Assembly (NCBI GenBank): GCA_037013685.1
Contig: CM072895.1
Span: 9,026,463 to 9,090,462, forward strand
Direction: 5' to 3'
DNA length: 64,000 bases
Source: Acridotheres tristis
Taxonomy: Eukaryota; Chordata; Aves; Passeriformes; Sturnidae
A model generated the notes under the pieces. That model was not told where the DNA came from. It ran no database searches and saw only the letters and a list, made by a program, of their open reading frames with translations. Made by a program: the position numbers and the translations under genes. Every line of letters starts with the position of its first letter. Within the stretch, counting starts at the first letter, position 1. Below, in pieces: positions 53,081-64,000 of the stretch.

Positions 53081-53375
53081 CGCTTTAGCATGAACATAAA
53101 TTTTTCCGACTTAACATGTTGCTTTAGGACTCAGTTCCACTCGACAGTAGACTTCCATATGTGCTGTAATGTTTGTGTTTCTAAGCAATGCCTCGGCAAC
53201 CACATCAGGGTTGCCGAAAGACGAAAACGAAAAGCCTGCTTTTTAATTTTCTTTTGCTGGCGATCTCGGTTGGAAACTCAAAGTAAAAGAAGGTCATCTA
53301 TCTTCCCCAGAAGAAATGTAGCCCATAGGGCCAACATGTTGTTAACACACACCAAAAACGTTTTGGTGGCGTGCT
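53081..53375. promoter_or_regulatory. CpG-enriched unique block, candidate conserved noncoding element
   Basis: At least ten CpG dinucleotides occur between about 53080 and 53375, for example in 'cactcgac', 'cctcggc', 'gccgaaagacgaaaacgaaa', 'ggcgatctcggttgg' and 'aaaacgttttggtggcg'. The surrounding AT-rich DNA has few. Retained CpGs in otherwise CpG-poor sequence suggest an unmethylated or selectively maintained element. The frame 53090-53419 (109 codons, rich in Lys, Arg and Cys) crosses it but resembles no protein I know and has no splice or promoter context. An unrecognised exon cannot be excluded. Confidence 0.3.
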
Positions 53376-53899
53376 TCTATTTTAGAAAAAAAAAAATAAA
53401 TACACTTCACTGGGATTAAGTTGGGAGGAAAAAAATTTAATTTGCTAACATGTGAGAGGCACAGAAAAAGATCTTTTTCTTGTGGAAATGCCAGCAGGTG
53501 TTGTCTAGGGATGTTTCTTTCTTCTTAAATGCCAGAGTAGTTCCACACAAGCAGGCCTGGCAGCATCCTTTTGCATATTTTGTTGAATGCTTGACAAATT
53601 AGCTGCATAAGCTTGCATAAGTTCCATTTCGCAGCCATTAATGAGTAAGAGTTTATTCAGATGCCTTGACCACAGAGGATAACTTCACTTTCCTTTCCCC
53701 TTTTTCCCTTTTTTTTAAAGCCTGAGATCTAAATCTCACTGCAGTCGATGGAGAGATATTTTAGGATCATTATAAAATCTGCTCTGACACGTTCTATAGA
53801 ATTTTATTCAGCTACTCCTGTAGCACGGTGTAGAATTTATGCCTGGATGAGGACCAGCCCCATTATTTTGCTGGGCTATGAGAATCAAACATTTATGCC

Positions 53900-54025
53900 T
53901 TAGTTTTAGAAAGCATTTAAACACATGCTTAAGTCCCTCCCTAGTCAATAACAGTACTTAAACAAACACTTTGTTCCTGCTGAAGTCAACTGGATGTTGA
54001 CACAGCAAGTACCTCGCTGAGCAGA
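53900..54025. repeat. Possible archosaur/turtle palindromic fossil repeat
   Basis: 'aaacacatgcttaagtccct' (about 53920-53939), a 'gtacttaaacaaacactttg' block and 'tgctgaagtcaactggatgt' resemble an old sauropsid repeat. That repeat is built of 'catgcttaagt' and 'ttgaagtcaatggg' modules arranged as a palindrome. The modules occur in order but are eroded and no clean palindrome remains. A second, weaker module ('actgcagtcgatggagagat') lies nearby at about 53740. I recall the pattern from reptile and bird DNA but cannot name the family. Confidence 0.4.
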
Positions 54026-55233
54026 ACAGGCTGCTAACGGGGAGCCTCAGGGAGCTGCATTACTGTACTTTGGAGCTTAGAAACAGGGATGCACTTCTTC
54101 ATTTTTATAGCAACCAAACAATAGACTTTCCATCCATTGTGATACTCAAGGATGTTAATATTTGGTCTTGCCTGGAGCTGGGGTGCAAAGTCAAAAGTAG
54201 GTACATGTGTGTATACTTCAGTGAAGAACAAATATTCTCAAAAGCTTCATGTCACTCTTTCAACAGTGTCCCTCTGCCAGGCCACAAGCAAACTTTTTCA
54301 ATGCTTCTGTTGGGAGATATTCATAAGCAACTCAGCTTCTGCCAAGGTGACCAATTCCTCTCATCCCTCCTCACTGCAGATGCTCAGATCTACCAATGGT
54401 AAAGGACACCCAAACTCCCAAAACATCTGCTTCCACAACACCGAATGCTCCAGTGACAAGTATTCCCCCAGTCCCCTCTATGTCTGATGGTTGTCTCCTT
54501 ATCAAGAAGACCATCCTCAAGTAAAGCTCCAGCTCTTTTTGTCCCACTTCCCCCATGGAGGCTCCTCCAGCCCTGGAGCTGAGTCTCACATCACAAACCA
54601 GCTTCTTCACACCTCAGTGAGGCTGCAGGATAAGCTGACTGCCTCTGCCTTTCCTCTTCCCCATTCAGAAATTTATTCTAGCCTCACTGAAGTGGTTAGG
54701 GACACTTAAGAGTCAGTTATGGCTCATTAGAGGCTGCACTGGGTTAGTGGGAAGAAGATGCTGAGAGCTGCTATGGTCAGGTCTAGTGGCATTTTCCTGC
54801 CCCCCTCAATGGTATCTGGATTTAAGGGGGCAGCAAGACCTCTGGGAAAGGACCTAAAAAGGAGCAGATGGGTTTTTTTCTGCGGTCCACAGCAACTGTG
54901 ACATCTCCCCTTTGAAGTCCAGCAGTGACAGTCCAAACCCCAAATGCTGCTCCCCTCTCCTGATGGCACAAAGAGGGTGGGCTCTGTGCACATCCCCCAG
55001 CACCCACGTCTGGGGCAAGCAGGGCTCGCTCTGCCCATGCTGCAGGGCAAAGTCTCACAGAAATGGAAGTTACTGTAATTATAGCTTGCCTGAACATATG
55101 GTTTCAGGGATCTTTCCGTGTAAAATGCATGAATATGCATCAAAACTCGATGTCACTGCTTAAGTTACATAATCCTGCACAAACATATATTTAAGAGGGA
55201 CCCGACATCCTCTGTTTTTTAAGGGGCTTTAGC
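54026..55233. other. Noncoding unique sequence
   Basis: Frames up to 138 codons (54727-55143, minus) overlap one another on both strands and match nothing known. No repeat recognised. Confidence 0.55.
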
Positions 55234-55264
55234 TGTGATTAATTCTCTGAGCTTATTAATCACA
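55234..55264. promoter_or_regulatory. Perfect 10-bp inverted repeat of TGATTAAT homeodomain-type sites
   Basis: 'tgtgattaat' at 55234-55243 is perfectly mirrored by 'attaatcaca' at 55255-55264, with an 11-base spacer. Each arm holds TGATTAAT, the composite core known for PBX-HOX heterodimers; the ATTA/TAAT core also suits many other homeodomain proteins. The flanking 55200-55510 stretch is repeat-free. A role as a transcription factor platform or a small hairpin is inference. Confidence 0.35.
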
Positions 55265-55613
55265 ACATGTGTTAGTGTTTGATAAATTGCCCAAAAGTTG
55301 CATTAGCTAATAAGTATAAGAACAAAACGAAATAGTTTCATCTGTTTTTATAATAAGACAAAGAGCATCATGGGAGCATACACGGTGGTCATGAATAAAA
55401 GAGAAACATTCATTTATGATAATTGGTTTCAGCTCCCCGTTTGGCTGGTTCTTGTGACCTAAATGTATCCAGTTGTTTCCTTTCTTTCCCGTTGGTTTTT
55501 GGGTCACTCCTAATGGTTTAATTCAACAAAAAATGTCTACCATTTCCTGTAACCTCTGTCTTTTTTCATTCCTCCTTCCAAAATGTTTTTTTTCTGTGCA
55601 GCATCTAGAGAAA

Positions 55614-55637
55614 TCTCCCTCTCTCTCTCTCCCTCTG
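55614..55637 (+). repeat. (CT)n pyrimidine microsatellite
   Basis: CT units with a few extra C bases form an all-pyrimidine stretch. Confidence 0.9.
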
Positions 55638-57840
55638 TTTCCTTCCAAGTGAACAAAGTCAATATTGTTGACAGAGAAAAGGTTTAACTCCAGGCAAAAG
55701 GGAAAAAAAAAGTAATAGTCATTTATTTGTCTCCACTTCTGAGTTCACAAGGGTTTTTTGTTTGATCCTGGCGGTCAAGACTTTGACACGGAACATGCCC
55801 CCTCTGACCATGAACAATTTATGGAAGGAGAAAGAGACAAAAATCCTCATTCATGTTTAAGAAAGCAAAGGAAATGGCTGTAGATTAATATTTGTGCATT
55901 TGTAGCAAAATTTCTGATAGGTCTGTAACACATTCAACCACCCTAGTTGAGAAACACAAGAGGCAAAACTCAGCCCTGGAGAGTTGAGTTTTGTTACTCT
56001 TGGACACCTTTCAAAACATCAGCCCTCATTCTGCTTTTCTTAGGGCAGCTTTTTCCTCCAGCAGAGAGTGAAAAATGTTGTATGGCATTTGCAAGGAGGC
56101 GGCGCACGCTGGCAGGGGTTACCTTGAAGCACAGGCAGGGAGCACTTGCCATGGTCTTCCCATTTGCAGTCATGCCTGATACTCCCTGAACACTGCAAAG
56201 TGCTTTTTTCATCTCCCATTTACCCTGCTCAAAGTGACAAGGAATGAATTTTCTAGCACGAGTTTGAGGTGGTGGGAGATGTGGTGCAGCACAGCACTGG
56301 GATGCAGGAGGGTGTTAGTCGAGATACCCTGTGCCACCCAGAGCCCCTGTTTCACCATATTAAAACTTTTAGGGCTGCAATTCTCCTTTGCCAGGTGTCA
56401 GCCTGCAGCAGAGTTTGCTAAGAAATCACAAGGAGAGTGGGAGAGGGGGAGGCCTGGCAGTTTTCCAACACAAGATTAGAGAAAAGTGCTTAGTCGATAT
56501 AAAAATTCGAACAATTATTTTTTTGGAGTCGCTCTCACACCTCCATCTTCTGGAAAGGGGACTGGAAATTTGGTGTCACCCTGGGACCAGGGATGTGCCT
56601 TTTACATCCAAATTTGGCAAAGTGAAAAGCCTTTGAATACATCCCACTGAAGATTTATTAGCCTTTGGGAGAAAAACCTCTGCAAATTCTGCCTGCCTTG
56701 ATCTCACTCCATTTTGGGGCTTCTAGGGCTTGCTTCTTCTGAGGAATGCTCAGGACTTTCCTTGCTATAATTCCTTTCTTGGCTGCTGGACATGACTGTG
56801 GCTCCAGGCACCAGAAGAGAGAGCAAAAAAGCCACCCCTGTCATCTCAGGGCCTGGACTGCCACCAAATCCCTCACTGCCCAAAGCAAGCAAAGAGGAAA
56901 GCAACAGGATGGCAAAGCAGGAGAAATGAGGCAAGGACCAGGGAGAAGACAGGAACAAGCACCTGAGGGGAGAGATGGATCCCATAGGGATGCTTGATAT
57001 GACATCAGGGAATTGGGATGGGGCGGAAAAATGAGCCAGGATAGTCTGGCAATTATATATAAAAAAAGCATAAATAAAACATAAGCACAAGGAAGGTGAT
57101 GAAGGCCACAGACAAGGCCTTAATTCTTATGTTTCAAGGCTTCTGAATTTCAGCTTTAATTTCTCATGGAAAACAGCTTGTTCCTGTCATCATATCTGGA
57201 ATACCCTAGGCTCTCCACCAAACAGACCAGGAAACCAAACAGCAAAGCATCTCACTGCTACACCAAACACCCACTGAAACAGCTGACAGGCTAAAAAGAA
57301 TGGCAGCAGGATGTAATGAGAGGGCAGAGATAGTCAGATTAGAAAACACCATAATTTTGAGTATGCTGATGGTATGCATGAGGTGTAGTGAACTGCAGCA
57401 GTAAATCAAGGTCTGCTCTTGAAACTCTCACACAGCTGCTATCCAGAGACCCTCTGGCTGGAAGTCATTTCCCCACAAAATCATGGGTATAACATAAATA
57501 TTCATGTGATTTTAACTATACAATATCTAGGAAGTTTTTAACCCTTAAGAATCACTGTTCCTTGCAACCTTGAGCAGCAGAGTTTCTAGCTTTCTGTTGC
57601 CGAAATCTGTACTTGCTCATTGCATTCCGCACCTTAGAGGCTGAGGCTTTCAGAAAAGAAATTCCAGTTGGAGAAGCTCCTGCTGAAGTCACGGGCATCA
57701 CTTACACTTTGTAAAGTGGCAGTACCTATTCTTTAGCATGCAGTGGGGCTGGGAGGATAAATATGTTCAGGATATGATAGGATGCATTTGTGTCCAGTAA
57801 ACACTGAGGTCTAAGCACAAACTGCATCAGGTGCAATTGC

Positions 57841-57872
57841 TGGAGGATGTTGGAGGATGTTGGAGGATGTTG
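57841..57872 (+). repeat. 10-bp tandem repeat, three exact copies
   Basis: The unit 'tggaggatgt' is repeated three times head to tail, followed by a partial degenerate copy ('tgctggatct'). It is a short minisatellite of likely recent slippage origin. Confidence 0.9.
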
Positions 57873-60800
57873 CTGGATCTGGGATGACCAACCCTTAGCT
57901 CTTGGGAATCACAACTTGGTGCCGTCACTGAGGGTCTTGCCAAGACTCTCCTGCCTGGGTGGGAGGAACAGCCACTCCTTTCCTGAAATAGTCCCACCTT
58001 GGCTGCTCTGGTTTGGGGATGTATTTGACACAACCCCTATGCTCTCTGCAGCCTAACCCAGCACAGATAGAGCCTCAGAGAATCTGGCTGCAAATCAATG
58101 CACCTCCCCTACCACTACAACAAAGCTTGTGACTGCAGGAAAAACAGCATGAGGAAGGGCCAGAAAACTCCTTACACATCAAAAAATTAAAACCCACTGT
58201 CTAGACAAGAGATCAAGAATTATCTTAAATTTCAAGCAGTGATAATTGACCAAGCGGAAGGGGAAGCAAAAAGGAGAAAGCCTTCATTGAAAAAAGGGAG
58301 GATTCTTTTTGGGTACATCATGCCAGTAAGGGGAAACTACATCATTTCCCGGCCAGTGCTGCTAAAGGATGACTGCAGCAAGTTTTATTCCTAGTTCTGC
58401 CTAGTTCTCCCTTATCATGGAAAGCCCATGTGTTTTATTGTGTACAGTCCTAGTGCCAACACTTCTCAAAGGAGGAGGGTTTGTTACTGCCCAGGACACC
58501 TGCTTTGTGTCTGCACGAGTCATGAATGAACACGATTGAAGGGAACTGCAAGTCTTAAAATATGACAGGTATCAAAATGTTATTGCATCCTCTCAACGGC
58601 TTCAGAAAACTGTTTTTCTCGAACCTTATCAAACCAGGGATGACAGTGGAGCCAACTTCTACTGAATAATAACAGAAAAACAACTACACCACAGACTTTC
58701 CAACAGAACAGACTGAGTAGCTTTGTGGAGGAAAACTAGCACAACGCAGAATACACAAACAAACACATTAAGGATAAGGTTTAATATCTAATCTGCAGCT
58801 ACTCCAGAAATACAAAGATATACCTTTAGCAATACACTCTGGTTCAGTCTATCCCACTTAACTCAAGAACACTTTAAGATGATCTGCATTCTACACAAAA
58901 GTAGGAAAACTTGGCATTACAAAGTACTTCTGTTCCCTGTTTTAGATGATCACATCTCATTTTTGAATGGGACCTTTACACATCTCTCAGCAGCACAGAG
59001 GTTCTATACAGCTGTGGGTATTTGGGTTTAGCTGTGAGAAGTGACTGACTTTAAATATTATCAAATTATTTCAATTGCATTAATTAAGCAGCTTCCTTAT
59101 ATCCCCAAACATCCCCAATTAACCATGCAGCTCTAGGAGTACTGGATTTCCATCTTTCGAGCTGCTGGGGTGAACCTTTCCACTCACACTGAACTGACCA
59201 TGAAATGAAAAAGCTCACTCTGTCCTGAAGTACATTAGGCTACTGTAAATAAGGCTTGGGTTAGATCTCACACTGCACAGGGCTCTGCACAGTCACTCAC
59301 ATCTTCAGCTTACCCACACTTACAGTGAGTGTGTGAAAACAGCTGTGCCATTTTTCCATTCAGCCACATGCTTTTGAAATGATTCCATTTCATTATATGC
59401 CTGAATATGCTTTCTCCGTTTCTTTGTTGCATCAAATAAAAGATATCTCTAAACTAAAAAAAAAAACCCAAATCCCGAAACAAGCGACTCTTGCATGAAC
59501 ATATGAGCAGGTTCTACTATATTCCTTTTATTTCGTCATTTATTGACCTCTCCTCTTTGCTACCCAGCTCAGTGAAGGGTGTGTTAACATTCACAGCATG
59601 TCAGTGCAATTCCATGCGTTGGGTTTTAGGAGTGGTTTTGCATGTGAGAGTAGGAATTGCTCGCCTTGCAAGCTATGGGGATGAAATGCTTCTCATTATG
59701 ACAGGGTGAGAGACAACCTGCCCTGTCCCCAGCTGCTGGGTGCTCCAGGCACACATTCCCTTCCTTCTGCCAGGGCCTGGGGCCTCTTCCACAAGTGCCA
59801 AATGGCAATTTGAGGTGTTGGAAATCAGGTGGAAACCTGATGTTTCCAAGTCTAGCATCAGGCTGTGGTTGTCATGACCCTGTGAAGAGCAGCTCTGTCA
59901 AAAGGCAGAGGGACAGGATTTATAAAATATCTAACAGAAAAGAACTCCCAGAAGTGGCACATAAACCACAGCCAGGTGTGCTTCAGCAGGGCAAGGCAGA
60001 AAGGTGTGTCACTGCAAAATGCCCTCACAAAGCTGTGACTTTGGCAAGATGAGGTCCTGCAGTGTCATTGCTTTTCTGGCACTACAGCCTCTCAGAGACT
60101 ATTAAAAATGAAAAGTCACTCATAGAAAGGAGCACAAAAAAAATATGCAAGTCTTAGAGAAAATCTCTCCATCCCTTCAAAGGACTCCTGTGTGGGATTA
60201 GGGGTACCCCCACTTCACACCCAGCACTGTGTTTCAGAAACAGGGAGGGGCTGCAGGAGGGACCATCCCACAGCATCCTGAGCCAGCTGCAGGTGCAGCA
60301 CTGGCTCAACTCAGAAACGGGGTCAGAGAGCAAAACAAAGTGCTGGCCTGGTGTCTTCACAAGATTTGTTTGCAGTTTTTCACACCTCGGTCCAGCCAGG
60401 CAGGCAGCAATGCCAAAAGATGGCTATGCGAACTCCTCTTGCCTGCTGATGGAGGAACTGGGATTAACATAGCACAGGATAGCAGAGTTCTCCAGAATAC
60501 TACAGGTAAAGAATGAGAGATGGAGGTGACAACCCAGAAATGGTGGGTTTTGCCATGTTACCAACCTCAAATCTAACTTTAAACCATAGTCAAAAGACTA
60601 ATGATAAAGCAAAAGTCTCTGCCAAAAAATATAGGTAGGACATTCCTGCCAGAATATATGTTAAAGAAAGACACACAATTATTTTTTAGAGTTGCTGGCA
60701 CAGTGCTTTCAGGAAACCTTTCCCTTTAAACACTAAAATTAAACAAACACATGAAACGCAGGGAGAAATGTAATTACTTTATAGCTTGACTTTGGTCTAT

Positions 60801-61738
60801 TGCCTCGGGTATCCAGTTCCTTTTCTTAGTGATGTGGAAACTCAAATTCCCCCCTAACAGTGTCATTAATTCCTCGGCCTGGAGAGCCCAGCTTTCCTGC
60901 TGCATTTTGCATCAGGAAATCCCAGCTGCCCGCACCTTGCTCTGAAAAGGCTCTGCAGGTGACAAAGGAGCTCCTGCCCTGATCTCAGCACAGGAAAGGA
61001 GCAAGAGGGCTCCCCTATCCCCCACTGAAAGGAGGGGATTAAAACAATTGGGTTGCCGAAAAAACAACTAGAGAGCCAGGCAAAGAGCGAGCTCCTCTGA
61101 CCTCCAGCCCTCCCCAAACTCCCCTCGCTTGCCAAACAAAATGACAAGGGGTGTCTATTTCTGCTTGCCTTTTTCCTAAGACAAACACCTCCCCCTCTCC
61201 CTCCTCATGTGCCCCCACGGCTCTTCCTCCCGCACACAGTTGGGGCTGGCTGAGGTTCATGTTAAATGAACACCCAGTCCTAAAACACACCCGGGACAGC
61301 GTCCAAAGGCTACCAGAGGCTGTCGAGAGACTCCCACTGGTGTGGGCGAGCTCATGTGCCCCCCACTGACCACCCATCCTCAGGCCAAGAGCAGCTTTAA
61401 TGCTGTGCAGAGAAAACAAACAGGTTTGGGGGAGCACAGGGAGCCCCGTGGGAGCAGAAGCATCTTTCCCCTGCTTACCTTCCCCCTGCCTTGCCTTGAG
61501 GGATGCTGAGGAAATCCTCACCGCTCCTCAGCCTGACCAGGCAGCCTTCCCCATGCCCAGGCAGCTGCTCCTGAGAAAGGTTTTCTTGGGCACTGCACAG
61601 AACATCCCAGCTCTTTTCAGACTGAAATCTTTCGAGGTTGGTCCTGGAAGCAGCCCTGTAGCTGCCTGCCCTTTGCAAGCTGTCATGCAGTTCAGCAGGA
61701 GCCCAGCCGGACTGTGTGAGTTTATATCCACCCCTGTG

Positions 61739-61755
61739 ACACACACACACACACA
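61739..61755 (+). repeat. (AC)n microsatellite
   Basis: About eight AC units, uninterrupted. Confidence 0.95.
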
Positions 61756-61864
61756 GAATGTGCCTGGCATCTGAAGCAGCCGATGCTGGATTTATCCCTT
61801 CCCTTGTTGCCAGTGACTGACATAAGTGCCGGGAACTCTTGGTGGAAAACTGCTTATGAGCTTT

Positions 61865-61938
61865 GGGCCTGATCCAAACCCCACTGAAGACAAAGGAAAG
61901 ACTTGTGATTGCTTTGGAGCTGGCTTTGGATCAGTCCC
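61865..61938. repeat. MITE-like palindromic fossil repeat (GATCCAAA arms)
   Basis: The ends form an inverted repeat. 'gggcctgatccaaa' at 61865-61878 pairs with 'tttggatcagtccc' at 61925-61938 (13 of 14 bases). The middle, 'ccactgaagacaaaggaaag' followed by 'acttgtgattgctttgga', is an eroded form of a self-complementary core ('cattgaagtcaatggaaagactcccattgacttcaatggg'). I recognise that core from turtle, crocodilian and bird genomes. It is non-coding. The structure suggests a miniature inverted-repeat DNA transposon or an exapted hairpin. The family name is not known to me. Confidence 0.68.
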
Positions 61939-64000
61939 ATTATCTCTGCCCTGAGAGCAGTGTACAAACAAAGCATTAAGGACTGGGGCACTGTAAGCCT
62001 GTGCCCGGGGGCCCATCTCATCTGAGGAAAAGAGAAGCAGGGAAATGCATCTGAGCCTTCCTTAAAACATCCATCCAGGGCCCTCCTAGGAGGGGACTAG
62101 CCTTGGGAACATGATCACAACCCTCACTCGTGGGTGGAGATGCCCTGCTTGGGAGCAGACATCCAGATATCTCTGCTCAGGATTGGTATCAGCCACAGAA
62201 AACATCCAGAGCCAGACCTACATTCAGACTTCAATTGTGCAAATCATCCACCTCACAGGCTGAGTCTGCTTTTATCTGTCAAACACCATCAGCTCGTACA
62301 CTCCAACACTAAGCACATTCATGTGTCTCACAGGACACAAGTGTCCCCATCAGCTCTTCCCATACCACGAGACACTGAAAGAGTAACACTCTCAGACTCC
62401 CTCCCAGCTAAAAATCCACAAAAATATTTATTTTGTGAACAATTAAGCAGCAATTAGCATTCTTCCTGGGTAAGAGGCTGCCTGCAGAACTGAAAAGTGA
62501 TTTTACACTGTTTCATTCCACTTCTCCTGGTAGCACTATCTTTCTTTTCATTTACTAAAAGAAAAAAAAAGAAAAAACAAAACTGAAAAAATAAATTGTT
62601 AAGTCATGCTTTTCTATTTTGAGGCATTTATTGTAACTATACAAGGCTTTTTTCCCATTGGGAGAATAAATGAGAACCATGAATCACACCAAACTTACCT
62701 AAGAAAAGTGCAAAACAATTCTCTGTCCTGGGATTATAGAGTTGATGACTCATGGCCATTTCTTGTAGAGTTCAGGCTACACAAATTCTGTAGCATAAAC
62801 TGATTTCCATTGGAGGTAAAGGGGATTTTAACCAACACCTTTCCACTTGTGCCAGTCCTTAGTGTGGAGACAGTTACACTACACTATGGCAGCTCTTCTG
62901 GGGAAACTGGCACAAGGCTTCCTTGTGCCCCAAGTTTAAAAACACATTTGAATTCCTGCATTTTAACAGACTACCATGTGTCAATGGAATGACAATAAAC
63001 AGCAATGTGGGTGTCCTTCAAAGGAGAGGAGCAAGAGCCAAAATGAGTTGCCCTTGGCTCTTTGTGCAGAGGCTGGGGCTGGGATCTGGCTTGTGTCTGA
63101 GGTGGGCTCAGACCCTGCAACAATTACCTGGCCCAGCAGTGGGTGGGAAGGTGTGACAATGCACTGCCCTGCCATGCAGCTCACCCCAGACAGTGCTAGC
63201 CTAAGGCTGGCACAGCTTATGCTGTGCTCAGACACCCTAATGAGGGTAACTCTGGGGAGCAGAGCAGCCCTGACAAGTTTCAAGGTCTGTTGACATTTTT
63301 GTGATGCCAAACTCTGAAAATCACAGCTGGTGTTGAGGGTCAGGTAACCCCGGGCTTGAAATACGCAACACTAAGTTATTTTTCAATCCTGGCTTGAACT
63401 GTAGCTTTGCAGAAGCCTGAGTCTCTAGGATTTCCCACCCCTCATCCAAAGAAGTGGAGGAGAGTGAGGATTTAAAGGGAAATAAGTTAAACCTCATAGC
63501 ATGCAAAATGAATTCCTTAACCAGAAGGGTCTTGCCACATCCTCGGAATGGTGTCACGGCTTGAAAACATGCCTTGTTTCTAAGCTCATTTATTTGCTAG
63601 GAAAATTCAGCCACTAGTATGTCTTAAAGAAATCCCTAGAAAGGCATCTGCAAACAGTTGCACTGAAATTTCAATTGCTGAGTGTAATTCACGGCAGAGC
63701 GAAACCCTGGAATCTCTGTGAGTGCAGGGCACAAATAGCTCAAGGAGGTGTTTGGTACGGAGGAAATGGTGATGCTTCTTCCATTTCCCATGAATATCAT
63801 ATGCACTGCTTCAGCCATATGTTGTGTTGAATCTGCCACATTCTTCGGTGGTGGGCACAGATGTGGACAGATCTGACAGATCAGGGTCTTAGGGTCACAC
63901 AGGAGTAAATTGGGGGCAGATGATTTGAGCGTCACAGCTTATTTTTAGAAAAAAAAAGGGGGGAAAGATTGCTAAGAATCATTTCTACCATGTGTCTGAA
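61939..64000. other. Noncoding unique sequence to window end
   Basis: No gene recognised. 'gggtcacacaggagtaaatt' near 63893 faintly recalls antisense MIR but is too short to call. Confidence 0.55.

Larger units (their letters stand above)
55265..61864. other. Noncoding unique sequence
   Basis: Holds the CT and AC microsatellites and the 10-bp tandem repeat. The GC-richer part (about 60860-61750) shows long overlapping frames (160 codons minus at 61039-61521; 124 codons plus at 61400-61774) with no protein-family resemblance. No recognised gene or CR1. Confidence 0.6.

Noticed and set aside
61039..61521. 160-codon minus-strand open frame in GC-richer DNA
   Set aside because: GC-rich composition lowers stop frequency; open frames also exist on the opposite strand and there is no family resemblance.
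63885..63930. Possible antisense MIR block
   Set aside because: The match is limited to about 25 bases near the window end.
1..64000. Endogenous retrovirus, LTR, tRNA, rRNA, CRISPR array or known microRNA
   Set aside because: No paired LTRs, primer-binding site, gag/pol motifs, cloverleaf, regularly spaced repeats or familiar microRNA sequence was seen on either strand by eye. A computed search could still find diverged copies.

Overview
The window looks like nuclear DNA from a bird. The main reason is several 5'-truncated 3' ends of CR1 LINE retrotransposons of the avian type: the tail reads (sense strand) as 'ctttaaggtcccttccaaccc' followed by an imperfect ATTCTATG-like end. Repeats are otherwise sparse, the sequence is generally AT-rich with short homopolymers, and no Alu, B1, L1 or other mammal-specific repeat is visible. 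Older repeats shared across amniotes (a MIR-like SINE and a palindromic MITE-like fossil) also fit a sauropsid genome. The species cannot be told from this sequence; a passerine is plausible but not shown.

I recognise no protein-coding gene, exon, rRNA, tRNA, known microRNA, CRISPR array or bacterial-type operon. The open frames reach at most about 166 codons. They lie on both strands and overlap each other, resemble no family I recognise, and in several cases are translations of CR1 tails. The most economical reading is an intergenic gene desert or the inside of a very large intron. Undetected short exons or lncRNA exons cannot be excluded.

Layout. 1-6.5 kb: an old diverged CR1 (about 1606-1795), a possible antisense CR1 scrap (about 5812-5875) and a clear young CR1 tail (6342-6447). 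6.5-14.2 kb: unique sequence with one tight CpG cluster near 8357. 14.2-20.6 kb: the repeat-richest part, with an antisense CR1 (14276-14597), a sense CR1 (17438-17710), a MIR-like SINE (about 18945-19180) and a CR1 scrap (20471-20540). 20.6-42 kb: unique AT-rich DNA with G-rich quadruplex-prone tracts at 25150 and 36617. 42-43 kb: a small CpG-rich patch next to a G4/poly-A tract. 43-53 kb: unique DNA with a well-preserved antisense MIR at 47790-47912. 53-55.5 kb: the most regulatory-looking part, with a CpG-enriched block (53081-53375), fossil palindromic-repeat remnants (53900-54025) and a perfect inverted pair of TGATTAAT homeodomain-type sites (55234-55264). 55.5-64 kb: unique DNA with a microsatellite and a convincing 74-bp MITE-like palindrome (61865-61938).

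No new multi-gene system was found. The points worth following are candidate cis-regulatory elements and fossil repeats, and all of them need alignment to other bird and reptile genomes.
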